Below are positions 8,305 through 19,200 of a stretch of DNA of 64,000 bases, piece by piece; position 1 is the stretch's first letter, and each line of letters opens with the position of its first letter. The notes beneath the pieces are model-generated. The model made no database searches and had not been told where the DNA came from. It worked only from the letters and a program-made list of their open reading frames with translations. This DNA is from Pseudomonas sp. ANT_H4 (GTDB taxonomy: Bacteria; Pseudomonadota; Gammaproteobacteria; Pseudomonadales; Pseudomonadaceae), in contig NZ_VOBG01000004.1 of NCBI RefSeq assembly GCF_008369295.1, positions 248,001 to 312,000 on the forward strand, given 5' to 3'. Both the position numbers and the translations under genes were made by a program.

Positions 8305-9186
8305 ATGACTCCGCGCTCTGCCCTCGGCGCCCTGCATATCGGCGCATTGATGTTTGGCCTCACCGGCGTCTTCGGCAAACTCGCCGCGGCCTCCCCGGCC
8401 ATTATCGTCTTTGGCCGCGCCGCGTTCGCCGTGATCGCCCTGGCAGTGTTCGCCCGTTTTGCCAGCAACACTCCCTGGCAGAAGCTGCAAGCCAGCGATT
8501 TGCGGCGCCTGCTGCTTAGCGGCTTGTTGCTGGCCGGCCATTGGGTGAGCTTCTTTATTGCCGTGAAGGTGGCCGGCGTGGCGATTGCGACGCTGGGATT
8601 TGCCACCTTCCCGGCATTCACGGTGATCCTCGAAGGGCTGATCTTCCGCGAGCGAATCCGCGCCAATGAAATTATCCTGGTGGTGTTGGTCAGCGTCGGC
8701 CTGGTGCTGGTCACACCGGATTTCGATCTCGCCAGCCAAGCCACCAACGGCTTGATCTGGGCCGTCGGTTCCGGCTTGCTGTTCTCGCTGCTGTCGCTGA
8801 ACAACCGCGCCAGTGGCCGCATCCCGCCGGTGCAGGCAGCCCTGTGCCAGAACGTCGTCGTGGCGCTGTGCCTATTGCCAGCCGCCGCTCCAGGCCTGAC
8901 CGAAGTACGTGCCCTGGATTGGTTGTGGATTGGTCTGTTGGGAGTGTTCTGCACCGGCCTGGCCCACAGCCTGTTTGTCGCCAGCCTCGCGGTGCTCAAG
9001 GCGCGCACGGCGGCAGTGGTATTCGCCATGGAACCGGTGTACGGCATCACCGTGGCCTGGCTGCTGTTTGGTGAAAACCCAACCCTGCGCATGCTGATGG
9101 GCGGCGCGCTGATCATCCTCGCCATCGTCGTCTCAGGCCTGATGAGCCGCCCCGAAAAGGCCAAACAGCCCGCTGCGCAGGCCTGA
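8305..9186 (+). CDS. EamA/DMT-superfamily transporter
   Basis: A 293-residue inner-membrane protein with about ten hydrophobic segments arranged as two EamA halves. The first half contains LFGLTGVFGKLAAASPAIIV and GHWVSFFIAVKVAGVAIATL; the second contains RTAAVVFAMEPVYGITVAWL, a typical DMT-family motif. Such proteins usually export metabolites or amino acids. The substrate is unknown. The AraC gene upstream may control it. The C-terminus ends in a short basic tail after the last helix. The antisense frame of 416 residues is a shadow. Confidence 0.92.
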   Translation: MTPRSALGALHIGALMFGLTGVFGKLAAASPAIIVFGRAAFAVIALAVFARFASNTPWQKLQASDLRRLLLSGLLLAGHWVSFFIAVKVAGVAIATLGFATFPAFTVILEGLIFRERIRANEIILVVLVSVGLVLVTPDFDLASQATNGLIWAVGSGLLFSLLSLNNRASGRIPPVQAALCQNVVVALCLLPAAAPGLTEVRALDWLWIGLLGVFCTGLAHSLFVASLAVLKARTAAVVFAMEPVYGITVAWLLFGENPTLRMLMGGALIILAIVVSGLMSRPEKAKQPAAQA

Positions 9187-9315
9187 TCTATACGTTTCCT
9201 ATCCGTAACAGTCTGTCGTCGTTCACGGATACAGACTCCTCGACGACAGCCATGGTTTTTTTGAAGTTGCTGCATGCGAGTGGTCACTCCATCAACGCTA
9301 TGCAGGAGTTTCACC

Positions 9316-9504
9316 ATGGACATGTTCATCAGCCTGATTTCCAAATCATCCAAATCATCAGCGGCGCCGTCGGCGGCAATCTGGCCGGCTTGAGCAAGCA
9401 AGGCCTGGCCTGGCACCTGGCTCAATACGATTGTCGGTGGTGTGGGCGGCTTGATCCTGACGTTCGTGGTCGGCTGGATCAAAAACAAGATGGCGACCAA
9501 ATAG
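9316..9504 (+). pseudogene. Frameshifted remnant of a small Gly-rich membrane protein
   Basis: The ATG at 9316 has an upstream GGAG site and reads MDMFISLIS, but that frame meets a stop after about 25 codons. The sense continues in another frame as IIQIISGAVGGNLAGLSKQG and then returns to the first frame as TWLNTIVGGVGGLILTFVVG up to TAG at 9502-9504. Joined, the pieces give a coherent protein of about 60 residues with two glycine-patterned hydrophobic segments. A missing base near 9340 and about 4 extra bases near 9407 explain it. A pair of sequencing errors is the alternative. Confidence 0.6.
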
Positions 9505-9520
9505 CCGCCTATAGATACAG

Positions 9521-9553
9521 GCCACTGCCCGCCCATCAGTGACAGTGGCTTTT
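9521..9553 (+). terminator. Probable intrinsic terminator
   Basis: Seven-base arms GCCACTG (9521-9527) and CAGTGGC (9543-9549) are followed by TTTTATT. It lies between the small-protein remnant and the convergent SelW-like gene. The loop is long (15 nt), so strength is uncertain. Confidence 0.5.
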
Positions 9554-9839
9554 ATTGAGTACGGTCGTTGTGCCCAAGATCCCGTTGCGGATCGATCTGG
9601 TCACGTACTCGCTGCTTGAGCACCTTAGCTTCCGGGAAGCCGCCGTCCGCCTTGCGCTCCCAGATTTGCACGCCGTCGCAGGTGATGCGAAACGCGCCAC
9701 CAGTGGCCGGTTCCAGCGCCACTTTGCCTAGGTCATCGGCAAAGGTACTCAACAGTTCTTGAGCCAGCCACGCCGCGCGCAGCAGCCACTGACATTGCGT
9801 GCAATAGGTGATGACAATCTCGGGTTTGGGCGCGGACAT
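9552..9839 (-). CDS. SelT/SelW/SelH family thioredoxin-like protein
   Basis: A 95-residue protein with the Rdx-family start (IVITYCTQCQW), in which C13-x-x-C16 replaces the selenocysteine motif of animal SelW. The middle holds the family pattern ATGGAFRITCDGVQIWERKADGG, interrupted here only by normal variation. These proteins have a thioredoxin fold and are thought to act in thiol redox chemistry; partners are unknown. The ATG at 9839 lies about 80 bp from the divergent patatin gene. Confidence 0.9.
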   Translation of the reverse strand: MSAPKPEIVITYCTQCQWLLRAAWLAQELLSTFADDLGKVALEPATGGAFRITCDGVQIWERKADGGFPEAKVLKQRVRDQIDPQRDLGHNDRTQ

Positions 9840-9920
9840 GAAATGACTGGCTCCTGAGGTAATGGGATCGGCGGATCGGGTGGCTATAATACCGACCTTT
9901 ATCGTCCAGCCCCGAGATTG

Positions 9921-12113
9921 ATGATGCGCCGCCTGTTGTCCTGCCTGTTGCTGTGCCTACTCCCCATCCTTGTGCAAGCTGTTGAGACACCGCGCCCGAA
10001 GATCGGCCTGGTGCTTTCCGGTGGCGCCGCCCGTGGCCTGGCCCACATTGGCGTGCTCAAGGCTCTGGAAGAACAAGGTATCCACATTGATGCCATTGCA
10101 GGCACCAGCATGGGCGCGGTGATTGGCGGGCTGTATGCCTCGGGCTACAAGATCGACGAGTTGGAAAAGCTGGCGCTGAACATCGACTGGAAGCTGGCAC
10201 TCTCCGATGCACCACCTCGGGAGGATGTACCATTTCGACGCAAGCAGGATGATCGGGATTTTTTGGTCAAACAAAAGCTCAGCTTTCGCGACGACGGCAG
10301 CCTCGGCCTGCCATTGGGTGTAATCCAGGGCCAGAACCTGGCGCTGCTACTGGAAAGCATGTTCGCCCACAGCAGCAACACTCGGGACTTCGACAAGCTG
10401 CCCATTCCGTTTCGGGCGGTCGCGACCGATATCACCAGCGGCGAAAAAGTGGTGTTTCGCAAAGGCCACCTGCCGCAAGTGATCCGCGCCAGCATGTCGA
10501 TCCCCGCCGTGTTCGCCCCGGTGGAACTGGACGGCCGACTGCTGGTGGACGGCGGCATGACCGACAACATCCCGTTGGATGTGGCGCGGGAGATGGGCGT
10601 CGACATCGCCATTGTGGTGGACATCGGCACGCCGCTGCGCACCCGCAAGCAACTGGCGACGGTGGTGGATGTGCTCAACCAGTCCATCACCCTGATGACC
10701 CGGCGCAACTCCGAGGAACAACTCAAGGCCCTGCATCCGCGCGATGTGTTGATCCAACCATCGCTGGCCGCTTATGGTGTGACCGATTTCGGTCGAGCCA
10801 AGGACATGATCGACGCCGGCTACCGCGCCACCCGCGCCCTCGACGCACGCCTGTCGAGGCTGCGTCCCGCCGAGTCGGTCGACGCCGAGCTGGCGGCGGC
10901 ACGCACACCTGGCCAGCGCAATCCGGTGATCACCGCAATCAAGGTGGAGAATGACTCGAAAGTCGGCGACGACGTCATCCGCTACTACATCCGCCAACCC
11001 ATCGGCGAACGCCTGGACCTGGGCCGCCTGCAAGCGGACATGGGTACCTTGTACGGCCTGGACTACTTCGAGCAGGTGCAATATCGCGTCGTGAAAAAGG
11101 GCCAGGACAATACCTTGGTGATCAGCGCGCGGGGTAAACGCAGCGGCACCGATTACCTGCGCCTGGGCCTCAACCTTTCCGATGACATGCGCGGCGACAG
11201 CGCCTTCAACCTCGGCGCCAGCTACCGAATCAACGGCATCAACCGCCTCGGCGCCGAATGGCTGACACGCGTGCAGATTGGTGATCGGCAGGAGTTGTAC
11301 AGCGAGTTTTATCAGCCGATGGACACCGGTTCGCGCTACTTCGTCGCCCCCTATATCAGCGCCGAAGCGCAGAACGTCGAGCTGATTGAAGATAACAATC
11401 CGATTTCGGAGTACCGCCTGGAACGTTATGGTTTTGGCCTCAACGTCGGCCGGCAGATCGGCAACAGCGGCGAGATCCGCTTCGGTGTCGGCGAAGCCTG
11501 GGGAAAGGCCGATGTGCGCATTGGTGATCGCGACTTGCCGAGCGTCAGCTTCAGTGAGGGCTTCTATGAACTGAAGTACTCCTTCGACTCCCTGGACAAC
11601 GTCTACTTCCCCCACACGGGCGAAGACATCGGCCTGGCCTTCCGTGAATTCGAACCGGGCCTGGGTTCCGACCAGCGCTATCGGCAGTGGGAGTTCAAGC
11701 TGGACAAGGCCATGAGCCACGGGCCGGACACACTGGTTCTGGGCGGTCGTTATGGGCGCACTCTGGACAATTCGGACGTGGTGATTTCCAGCTTCCTGCT
11801 GGGCGGTGCGCGGCAGCTGTCGGGCTTTCGCCAGGACGCGATTGCCGGACAGAACATCAGCCTGATGCGGGCGGTCTATTATCGCCGCCTGACGCCACGT
11901 TCATACCTGCCGCTGGACTTCCCGCTGTACCTGGGCGCGTCCCTGGAACGGGGACGCGCGTGGAACAACGACAATGAATTCGACAGCGGCTACATCAATG
12001 CCGCGAGTATTTTCCTCGGGTTTGATACGCCGCTGGGGCCGTTGAATTTCAGCTATGGATTTAATGATGACAATCAGAAGGCGCTGTATCTGAATCTGGG
12101 GCAGACGTTCTGA
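9921..12113 (+). CDS. plpD: PlpD-like patatin phospholipase, type Vd autotransporter
   Basis: A 730-residue protein with signal peptide (1-20), patatin domain (about 25-320), a POTRA-like segment (about 335-410) and a 16-strand-type Omp85 barrel to the C-terminal NLGQTF, ending in an aromatic residue. The lipase dyad is visible: S63 in GTSMG and D210 in VDGGMTDN, with the oxyanion loop SGGAARG. In Pseudomonas aeruginosa PlpD is a secreted phospholipase A1-type enzyme of the type Vd pathway. ATG 9921 is used; 9924 is possible. The 457-residue antisense frame is a shadow. Confidence 0.93.
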   Translation: MMRRLLSCLLLCLLPILVQAVETPRPKIGLVLSGGAARGLAHIGVLKALEEQGIHIDAIAGTSMGAVIGGLYASGYKIDELEKLALNIDWKLALSDAPPREDVPFRRKQDDRDFLVKQKLSFRDDGSLGLPLGVIQGQNLALLLESMFAHSSNTRDFDKLPIPFRAVATDITSGEKVVFRKGHLPQVIRASMSIPAVFAPVELDGRLLVDGGMTDNIPLDVAREMGVDIAIVVDIGTPLRTRKQLATVVDVLNQSITLMTRRNSEEQLKALHPRDVLIQPSLAAYGVTDFGRAKDMIDAGYRATRALDARLSRLRPAESVDAELAAARTPGQRNPVITAIKVENDSKVGDDVIRYYIRQPIGERLDLGRLQADMGTLYGLDYFEQVQYRVVKKGQDNTLVISARGKRSGTDYLRLGLNLSDDMRGDSAFNLGASYRINGINRLGAEWLTRVQIGDRQELYSEFYQPMDTGSRYFVAPYISAEAQNVELIEDNNPISEYRLERYGFGLNVGRQIGNSGEIRFGVGEAWGKADVRIGDRDLPSVSFSEGFYELKYSFDSLDNVYFPHTGEDIGLAFREFEPGLGSDQRYRQWEFKLDKAMSHGPDTLVLGGRYGRTLDNSDVVISSFLLGGARQLSGFRQDAIAGQNISLMRAVYYRRLTPRSYLPLDFPLYLGASLERGRAWNNDNEFDSGYINAASIFLGFDTPLGPLNFSYGFNDDNQKALYLNLGQTF

Positions 12114-12144
12114 CTTTCTGTGGCAAAGGGACTTGCCACTGGTC

Positions 12145-12579
12145 TCAGGTTTTTTCCAGATTCGCCAGGATGTGCCCGTGAACCCGCATGCACACTCGCA
12201 AATCATCTTCGTCGACACCGACAAACAGTTCATGACGCAGGGCTGTGGCGATGGTTTCGATCTGCTCAATCAAAGGGCGGGCGGTATCGCACAGCACGAT
12301 GCGTTTGGCCCGACGGTCTTCGAGTACCGCCTGGCGTTGTACCAGGCCCTGGTTTTCCAGGCTGTCGAGCAAACGGGCCAGGGTCGGCCCTTCAACCCCG
12401 ACGCTTTGCGCCAGCTCGCGCTGGGTAGGTGCGCTTTCGAAACGGGCCAGGTGCAGCAGCACCAGCCAGCGCGCCTGGGACAGACCCAGGCCAGCCAGAC
12501 GGCGATCCAGCTCGGCACGCCAACCTCGGGACATCTGCGCCAGCTGCATGCCAAAACGGTGTTGATCAGTTAACGGCAT
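12145..12579 (-). CDS. MarR family transcriptional regulator
   Basis: A 144-residue winged-helix regulator. The DNA-binding core is visible as TQRELAQSVGVEGPTLARLL followed by the wing VLEDRRAKRIVL. It resembles SlyA-like members (RWLVLLHLARFESAPTQREL). No effector can be told. An imperfect palindrome CTAAT-T-ATTAG lies about 40 bp upstream (12616-12626) and is a candidate autoregulatory operator. It lies downstream of recQ on the same strand, separated by about 120 bp that contain this palindrome. Confidence 0.9.
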   Translation of the reverse strand: MPLTDQHRFGMQLAQMSRGWRAELDRRLAGLGLSQARWLVLLHLARFESAPTQRELAQSVGVEGPTLARLLDSLENQGLVQRQAVLEDRRAKRIVLCDTARPLIEQIETIATALRHELFVGVDEDDLRVCMRVHGHILANLEKT

Positions 12580-12615
12580 AAAAAACTCATGGATTAGACT
12601 AAAAACAAAGTATGG

Positions 12616-12626
12616 CTAATTATTAG
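12616..12626. promoter_or_regulatory. Candidate MarR operator
   Basis: CTAAT-T-ATTAG has perfect 5-bp arms, in an AT-rich stretch about 40 bp upstream of the MarR start at 12579. An overlapping repeat TTAG-TCAG-CTAA spans 12623-12634. The position fits autoregulation; this is inferred from position only. Confidence 0.4.
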
Positions 12627-12700
12627 TCAGCTAAGCATGACCCATGACAGTAGGCAAGGCTTGGTATGTACTGACTCCTTACAATGTCGCAATTGACACA

Positions 12701-14827
12701 TTAAATCTCGAATTCCGACTGCAAAGCGGCCCTGACGCAGTACAAAACACCCTCGGGAACCCGCCCGGTAAACAGCGGCGATATCTCGGAAACGGGTGGC
12801 AACTCGCCTTCTCCGTCGAGGAAGGCGTCCTGAATTTCGCCGAGCAAATCTTCCGGCAAATCAAGGGCCTGCTCCAGGGACAGTTGTTGCTTGCCGATGG
12901 ACTCAGCGAGCAGGGTGTAGACGTTTTTTTCCGAGCATTGCAACTGCCCAGCGATCTGGATCGGGGTCATGCCGGCGCGGGCCAGACTGATCAACTCATG
13001 ACGAATATCGGCGATTTCTTTCGGCGCTTCGACCTGGCCGCCGAGGACTTCGAGGAACGCCTGGCCATAACGCTCCAGCTTGCGTGCGCCGACGCCACTG
13101 ACCCTGGCCATTTCCGCCAGGGTGGTGGGTTGTTCGCGGAGCATTTCCAGCAAGGTGGAGTCGGGAAAGATAACGTAAGGCGGCACGCTGTGCTCCTGGG
13201 CCAGCTTGCGCCGCAAGGTACGCAAGGCTTCCCACTGCTCGCGCTCCTCGCCACGCACCAGTTGGCTGGCCTGGCTGGTGCTGGTTTTCGCGGTGGTTTG
13301 TGGCTTGAGGTCGCGGCGCAGCTCCAGGCTGACTTCACCCTTGAGCAGCGGCCGACAACTGTCGTTCAGACGCAAACCGCCGTAGCCTTCCAGGTCGATA
13401 TCCACCAGGCCACGGGCGACCATCTGTCGAAACAGCGAGCGCCACTCGCCTTCGGCCCGCGCCTTGCCCACGCCGTACACCGACAGGTGCTGATGGCCAA
13501 AACTGCGGACCTTTTCGTTGTCCTTGCCCAGCAACACGTCCACCAGATGGCCGACGCCGTAACGCTGGCCGGTGCGGTAGATGGCCGACAACCCCTGGCG
13601 CGCAGGCTCGGTGGCATCCCAGGTCTGCACGCCGTCCACGCAGTTGTCGCAGTGGCCGCAAGGCTTTGGCATGTCTTCGTCGAAATAGGCGAGCACGGTC
13701 TGACGGCGGCAGCGGGTTTCTTCGCACAGCGACAACATGGCGTCGAGCTTGTGCTGTTCCAGCCGCTTGTGGCGTTCATCGCCTTCGGAGTTCTGCAGCA
13801 TCTGCTTGAGCATCACCACGTCTTGCAGGCCATAGACCATCCAGGCATCGGCCGGCAGGCCATCACGGCCGGCACGACCGGTTTCCTGGTAATACGCTTC
13901 AAGGGACTTGGGCAAATCCATATGGGCGACGAAACGCACGTTGGATTTGTCGATACCCATGCCGAAGGCGATGGTGGCGACCATGATCAGGCCTTCCTCG
14001 TTGAGGAAGCGCTTCTGGTGGTAGGCGCGTAGCTCATTGGGCAAGCCGGCGTGGTACGGCAGCGCGGGGTAACCCTGTTCACAGAGGAATGCCGCCACTT
14101 CGTCGACTTTCTTGCGCGACAGGCAATAGACGATGCCGGCGTCGCTACGTCGCTCCGAGAGAAAGGCCAGCAACTGCTTGCGCGGCTGTTCCTTGGGCAC
14201 AATGCGATAAAAGATGTTGGGCCGGTCGAAGCTGGAAAGGAAACGCTCGGCATCCTGCAAATGCAGGCGCTCGACGATTTCTTCACGGGTGCGCTTGTCG
14301 GCGGTGGCGGTCAGGGCGATGCGCGGGACGTTGGGAAACAGTTCCGCCAACTGCCCCAATTGCAGGTATTCGCGACGGAAGTCGTGGCCCCACTGGGATA
14401 CACAGTGGGCTTCGTCGATGGCGAACAGGGCGATTTCCAGGCTCTGCAAGAACGCCAGCATTCGCGGCTGGACCAGGCGCTCGGGGGCCAGGTAAAGCAT
14501 CTTCACTTCGCCACGCTTGATGCGCATGGCAAGATCACGCTGCTGTTCGGCGCTCAATGTGGAATTCAATGCCGCAGCGGCAACGCCAAGTTCTTCAAGG
14601 GTCGCCACCTGATCGTCCATCAAGGCGATCAACGGCGACACCACCACGGCGAGCCCATCGCGCAGCAACGCTGGCACTTGGAAACACAAGGACTTGCCGC
14701 CGCCGGTAGGCATCAATACCAGGGCATCACCGCCATTGGCCACGCGCTCAATGATTGCACCCTGACGGCCACGAAAACTGTCGTAGCCGAAGATGTCCTT
14801 GAGGACGCGTTGAGCCTGTTCAAGCAT
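12701..14827 (-). CDS. recQ: ATP-dependent DNA helicase RecQ
   Basis: A 708-residue RecQ 3'-5' helicase acting in recombination and fork repair. Walker A is [12 protein letters not shown], the DEAH box is [20 protein letters not shown], and the helicase motif VI region reads [12 protein letters not shown]. The zinc-binding cysteines are in CEETRCRR and PCGHCDNC. An RQC domain follows, then an HRDC domain (RREQEH-like region to [12 protein letters not shown]). I start at ATG 14827, which has a GGAG site 7 bp upstream; the longer frame to 14839 uses TTG. The length is close to the E. coli enzyme plus a C-terminal extension. Confidence 0.97.
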   Translation of the reverse strand: MLEQAQRVLKDIFGYDSFRGRQGAIIERVANGGDALVLMPTGGGKSLCFQVPALLRDGLAVVVSPLIALMDDQVATLEELGVAAAALNSTLSAEQQRDLAMRIKRGEVKMLYLAPERLVQPRMLAFLQSLEIALFAIDEAHCVSQWGHDFRREYLQLGQLAELFPNVPRIALTATADKRTREEIVERLHLQDAERFLSSFDRPNIFYRIVPKEQPRKQLLAFLSERRSDAGIVYCLSRKKVDEVAAFLCEQGYPALPYHAGLPNELRAYHQKRFLNEEGLIMVATIAFGMGIDKSNVRFVAHMDLPKSLEAYYQETGRAGRDGLPADAWMVYGLQDVVMLKQMLQNSEGDERHKRLEQHKLDAMLSLCEETRCRRQTVLAYFDEDMPKPCGHCDNCVDGVQTWDATEPARQGLSAIYRTGQRYGVGHLVDVLLGKDNEKVRSFGHQHLSVYGVGKARAEGEWRSLFRQMVARGLVDIDLEGYGGLRLNDSCRPLLKGEVSLELRRDLKPQTTAKTSTSQASQLVRGEEREQWEALRTLRRKLAQEHSVPPYVIFPDSTLLEMLREQPTTLAEMARVSGVGARKLERYGQAFLEVLGGQVEAPKEIADIRHELISLARAGMTPIQIAGQLQCSEKNVYTLLAESIGKQQLSLEQALDLPEDLLGEIQDAFLDGEGELPPVSEISPLFTGRVPEGVLYCVRAALQSEFEI

Positions 14828-15101
14828 GAAAAACTCCAAATATCGCCGAAATCCCGCTGTACAGGCTGGCCGAAAAAGCGCGTCTCGACGGGAAATAATC
14901 CGTAAGCGAACTTTTCCCGCTGCGCCGTTTGGCCTGCAGGGGCATCACAAAACGCGGCAGTATACCCGAGCACCACCCGGCAAAGGGCGCCGCTGACGAA
15001 TAGCGACCCGATTGAAAACCTGGCAAATGTGCACAGCGACTGGCCTGGGCGCTCAAGAAGGCCTAGAATTCAGCATCGTTTATTCCCAAGGTAACCCGTC
15101 A

Positions 15102-15689
15102 ATGTCCTTCGCTGAGCAACTAACCCGCCTGCAAGCCTTCCTCGATGCCGACGAGCTGCATGACGAGGCGCTGGACTACGTGGCCGCCCACGGCTACCTG
15201 ACCGCCCTGTCGATCTGCTCCGAAGTGGTTCCCGAACGTGAATGGATCGACGCGCTGTTCTCCGAAGAGCCTCACTACCGTGACGACGCCGAGCGCGCAG
15301 AAATCGAAGCTACCCTGTTGGCCCTCAAGGCCCACATCGGCCGTCAACTGGCTTCCGATGAGGAATTCGAGCTGCCATGCGACCTGGACCTCGGCGAAGA
15401 ACCGGATGATTCCGATCTGCGCGGCTGGTGCATTGGCTTTATGGAAGGTGTGTTCCTGCGCGAAGCCGCCTGGTTCGAAACCGCCGAGGAAGAAGTCAGC
15501 GAAATGCTGCTGCCGATCATGGTCGGTTCCGGCCTGTTCGACGATCAGCCTGAGTTCGCTGACATCGCCACCGACGCCAACTTGATGGACGACATGGTCG
15601 TTCAGATCCCGGAAGCGCTGACCGCCCTGTACCTGCTGTGCAACGCACCTGACGAAAAACCGGCGCTCCTCAAGCCTCGCCACCACTGA
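15102..15689 (+). CDS. YecA (UPF0149) family protein
   Basis: A 195-residue very acidic protein of the YecA/YgfB family. The start at ATG 15102 (MSFAEQLTRLQAFLDADE) is typical; the frame opens at 15012 but the extra residues are not. The family core is visible as YVAAHGYLTALSICSEVV and DDSDLRGWCIGFMEGVFLRE. There is no C-terminal SEC-C zinc motif, unlike E. coli YecA. The function of the family is not established. The DUF454 gene follows after 20 bp on the same strand and may be co-transcribed. Confidence 0.88.
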   Translation: MSFAEQLTRLQAFLDADELHDEALDYVAAHGYLTALSICSEVVPEREWIDALFSEEPHYRDDAERAEIEATLLALKAHIGRQLASDEEFELPCDLDLGEEPDDSDLRGWCIGFMEGVFLREAAWFETAEEEVSEMLLPIMVGSGLFDDQPEFADIATDANLMDDMVVQIPEALTALYLLCNAPDEKPALLKPRHH

Positions 15690-15709
15690 GTCCGTTGCCC
15701 GTGGCGCCC

Positions 15710-16093
15710 ATGGGCAACCGTTCTCTGCTCGTGCGTTACGCTCTGCTGGCCATCGGCTGGCTGAGCGTAGTGCTCGGAGTCATCGGAATTTTCCTGCCGG
15801 TCTTGCCGACCACCCCCTTTCTGCTGCTGGCTGCCGCCTGCTTCGCCCGAAGTTCACCGCGCTTCTACCAATGGCTGGTGGAGCACCCGCGGCTGGGCCC
15901 GTGGGTTCGTGATTACCTGGATGGCAACGGCATTCCGCTCAAGGGCAAGGTATATGCCATTGGGGTGATGTGGCTGAGCATCGGGTTTTCCTGCTACCTG
16001 GTACCGCTGCCTTGGGCCCGCGGGTTCATGTTGACCAGTGCGGTGCTGGTGACCCTCTATATCCTGCGACAGAAAACCCTGCCCCGACGCTGA
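15710..16093 (+). CDS. DUF454 (YbaN) family inner-membrane protein
   Basis: A 127-residue protein with three to four hydrophobic segments. The family signature GVIGIFLPVLPTTPFLLLAA is visible, followed by CFARSSPRFYQWLVEHPRLG and a conserved IPLKGK loop. It closely resembles YbaN. The function is unknown. Start choice: ATG 15710 is preferred; in-frame TTG at 15695 and GTG at 15701 are alternatives. It follows the YecA-family gene closely, so the two probably share a transcript. Confidence 0.88.
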   Translation: MGNRSLLVRYALLAIGWLSVVLGVIGIFLPVLPTTPFLLLAAACFARSSPRFYQWLVEHPRLGPWVRDYLDGNGIPLKGKVYAIGVMWLSIGFSCYLVPLPWARGFMLTSAVLVTLYILRQKTLPRR

Positions 16094-16210
16094 TACTCAA
16101 TTGATAAAGCTTGCACACGACCTTGGTCGACACTGACTAACCCCAAGCATCATGCGAGACTGTCCGTCCTGGGCCTGGAATGCCCGGGTGTTCTTATGTC
16201 CGGAGTTCTC

Positions 16211-19200
16211 ATGACGCTGTCCAGCGGGCTGATCGCCGCCGTTGCCCTGGCTTATATGGCCATTATGTTTGCCATTGCCTTCTATGGTGACCGCCGCCGC
16301 ACGCCGCTGCCACCACGGGTGCGTGCCTGGGTGTATAGCCTGTCGCTGGCCGTCTATTGCACCAGTTGGACCTTCTTCGGCGCGGTCGGCCAGGCGGCCG
16401 AACAGTTGTGGGCGTTTTTACCGATTTACCTGGGTCCGGTGCTGTTGCTGGTGTTGGCACCCTGGGTGCTGCAAAAAATGATATTGATCAGCAAGCAGGA
16501 GAACATCACCTCCATTGCCGACTTTATCGCCGCCCGCTATGGCAAGTCCCAGTCCCTGGCAGTGGTGGTAGCTCTGATCTGCCTGGTGGGCGTGCTGCCG
16601 TACATTGCCCTGCAACTCAAAGGCATCGTGCTGGGGGTGAACCTGCTGATCGGTGCCGGCGCCGATGCCACCGGCACACGGGCCCAGGACACCGCACTGA
16701 TCGTGTCGCTAGTGCTGGCACTGTTCACCATTGTCTTCGGTACCCGCAACCTCGATGCCACGGAACACCACCGCGGCATGGTGCTGGCGATTGCCTTTGA
16801 ATCCCTGGTCAAGCTGTTCGCGTTCCTCGCTGTTGGCGCCTTCGTTACCTATGGCCTGTATGACGGTTTTGATGATTTGTTCAGCCAGGCAATGCTTGCG
16901 CCACGGCTGGAGGAGTACTGGAAAGAGACCATCAACTGGCCATCGATGGTGGTCCAGACTGGCGTGGCAATGATGGCGATCATCTGCCTGCCCCGGCAGT
17001 TCCACGTCACTGTGGTGGAAAATATCGACCCTCAGGATTTGCGCCTGGCCAAGTGGGTGTTCCCCGCGTATCTGGTGCTGGCCGCGCTGTTCGTGGTGCC
17101 GATTGCCCTGGGTGGGAAAATGCTGCTGCCGGGTTCGGTACTGCCCGACTCCTATGTGATCAGCCTGCCCCTGGCCGAATCCCATCCGGCCCTGGCGCTG
17201 CTGGCCTTTATCGGGGGTGCTTCGGCGGCGACCGGCATGGTGATCGTGGCCAGTGTCGCGCTGTCGACCATGGTCTCCAACGATATGCTGCTGCCCTGGT
17301 TGCTGCGCCGTACCAACGCCGAACGTCCATTCGAAGTGTTCCGCCACTGGATGCTCTCGGTGCGCCGGGTCAGTATCGTCATCATTCTCCTGCTGGCTTA
17401 CGTCAGCTACCGCCTGCTGGGCTCCACCGCGAGCCTGGCGACCATCGGCCAGATTGCCTTTGCCGCTGTCACCCAACTGGCGCCGGCGATGCTCGGTGCG
17501 CTGTATTGGAAACAGGCCAACCGCCGTGGGGTGTTTGCCGGATTGGCGGCAGGGACATTCCTGTGGTTCTACACCTTGGTACTGCCGATTGCGGCCCACA
17601 GCCTGGGTTGGTCACTGAGTATCTTCCCTGGCCTGAGCTGGTTGCATGGCAACCCGCTGGGACTGCCGATCACGCCACTGACCCAAGGCGTGGTGCTGTC
17701 CCTGGCCGGTAACTTCACGCTGTTTGCCTGGGTTTCCGTGTTGTCGCGCACACGGGTCTCCGAACACTGGCAGGCCGGCCGATTTATCGGCCAGGAAACC
17801 AGTCAGCGCGCCAGTACGCGCTCTATGCTCTCGGTGCAGATCAACGACCTGCTCAGCCTGGCCGCCCGCTTCGTCGGTGAAGAACGGGCGCAACAGAGCT
17901 TTATCCGCTTCGCCTATCGCCAAGGCAAAGGCTTCAACCCTAACCAGAACGCTGACAATGACTGGATCGCCCACACCGAGCGGCTGCTGGCCGGTGTGCT
18001 GGGCGCCTCCTCGACCCGAGCGGTGGTGAAAGCGGCCATTGAAGGCCGGGAAATGCAGCTTGAAGACGTCGTACGAATCGCCGACGAAGCCTCGGAAGTG
18101 CTGCAGTTCAACCGGGCGCTGTTGCAGGGCGCCATTGAAAACATCACCCAAGGCATCAGCGTGGTCGACCAGTCCCTCAAGCTGGTGGCCTGGAACCGTC
18201 GTTATCTGGAGCTGTTCAATTACCCGGACGGACTGATCAGCGTCGGCCGGCCGATTGCCGACATTATTCGCTACAACGCCGAACGCGGACTGTGCGGTCC
18301 GGGGGAAGCCGAAGTGCATGTCGCCCGGCGCCTGCATTGGATGCGCCAAGGCCGTGCCCATACCTCGGAGCGCCTGTTCCCCAATGGCCGGGTGATCGAG
18401 CTGATTGGCAACCCGATGCCCGGCGGCGGCTTTGTCATGAGTTTCACCGACATCACCGCATTCCGCGAGGCCGAGCAAGCCTTGACCGAGGCCAACGAAG
18501 GCCTGGAGCAGCGCGTCACTGAACGTACCCATGAACTGTCGCAACTGAACGTCGCCCTGACCGATGCCAAAGGCGTCGCCGAATCGGCCAACCAGTCGAA
18601 AACAAGGTTCCTGGCGGCGGTCAGCCACGACCTGATGCAACCGCTGAACGCGGCGCGGTTGTTCTCCGCCGCCCTCTCCCATCAGAACGACGGATTGTCG
18701 GGGGAAACCCGGCAACTGGTGCAGCATCTGGACAGCTCGCTGCGCTCGGCCGAAGACCTGATTAGCGACCTACTGGACATCTCACGCCTGGAAAACGGCA
18801 AGATCAATCCTCAGCACCACCCCTTTGCCCTCAACGAACTGTTTGATGCCTTGGGCGCCGAGTTCAAGGCACTGGCCCAGGAACAAGGCCTGGACTTCCG
18901 CGTGCGGGGCAGCCGCTTGCGTGTCGACAGCGACATCAAGTTGCTGCGACGGGTTTTGCAGAATTTCCTGACCAACGCCTTCCGATATGCCGATGGCCCG
19001 GTGCTGCTGGGGGTGCGGCGGCGCCGGGGAGAGCTATGCCTGGAGGTCTGGGACCGGGGTCCCGGCATCCCGCCAGACAAACAGAAAGTGATCTTCGAAG
19101 AGTTCAAGCGCCTGGACAGCCACCAGACCCGTGCCGAAAAGGGCCTGGGCCTTGGGCTGGCGATCGCCGACGGCCTGTGCCGAGTACTTGGCCACCGCTT

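Noticed and set aside
10347..11720. 457-codon open frame opposite the patatin gene
   Set aside because: The patatin reading frame has clear catalytic motifs and a signal peptide; the other strand shows no domain and is a GC-driven shadow.
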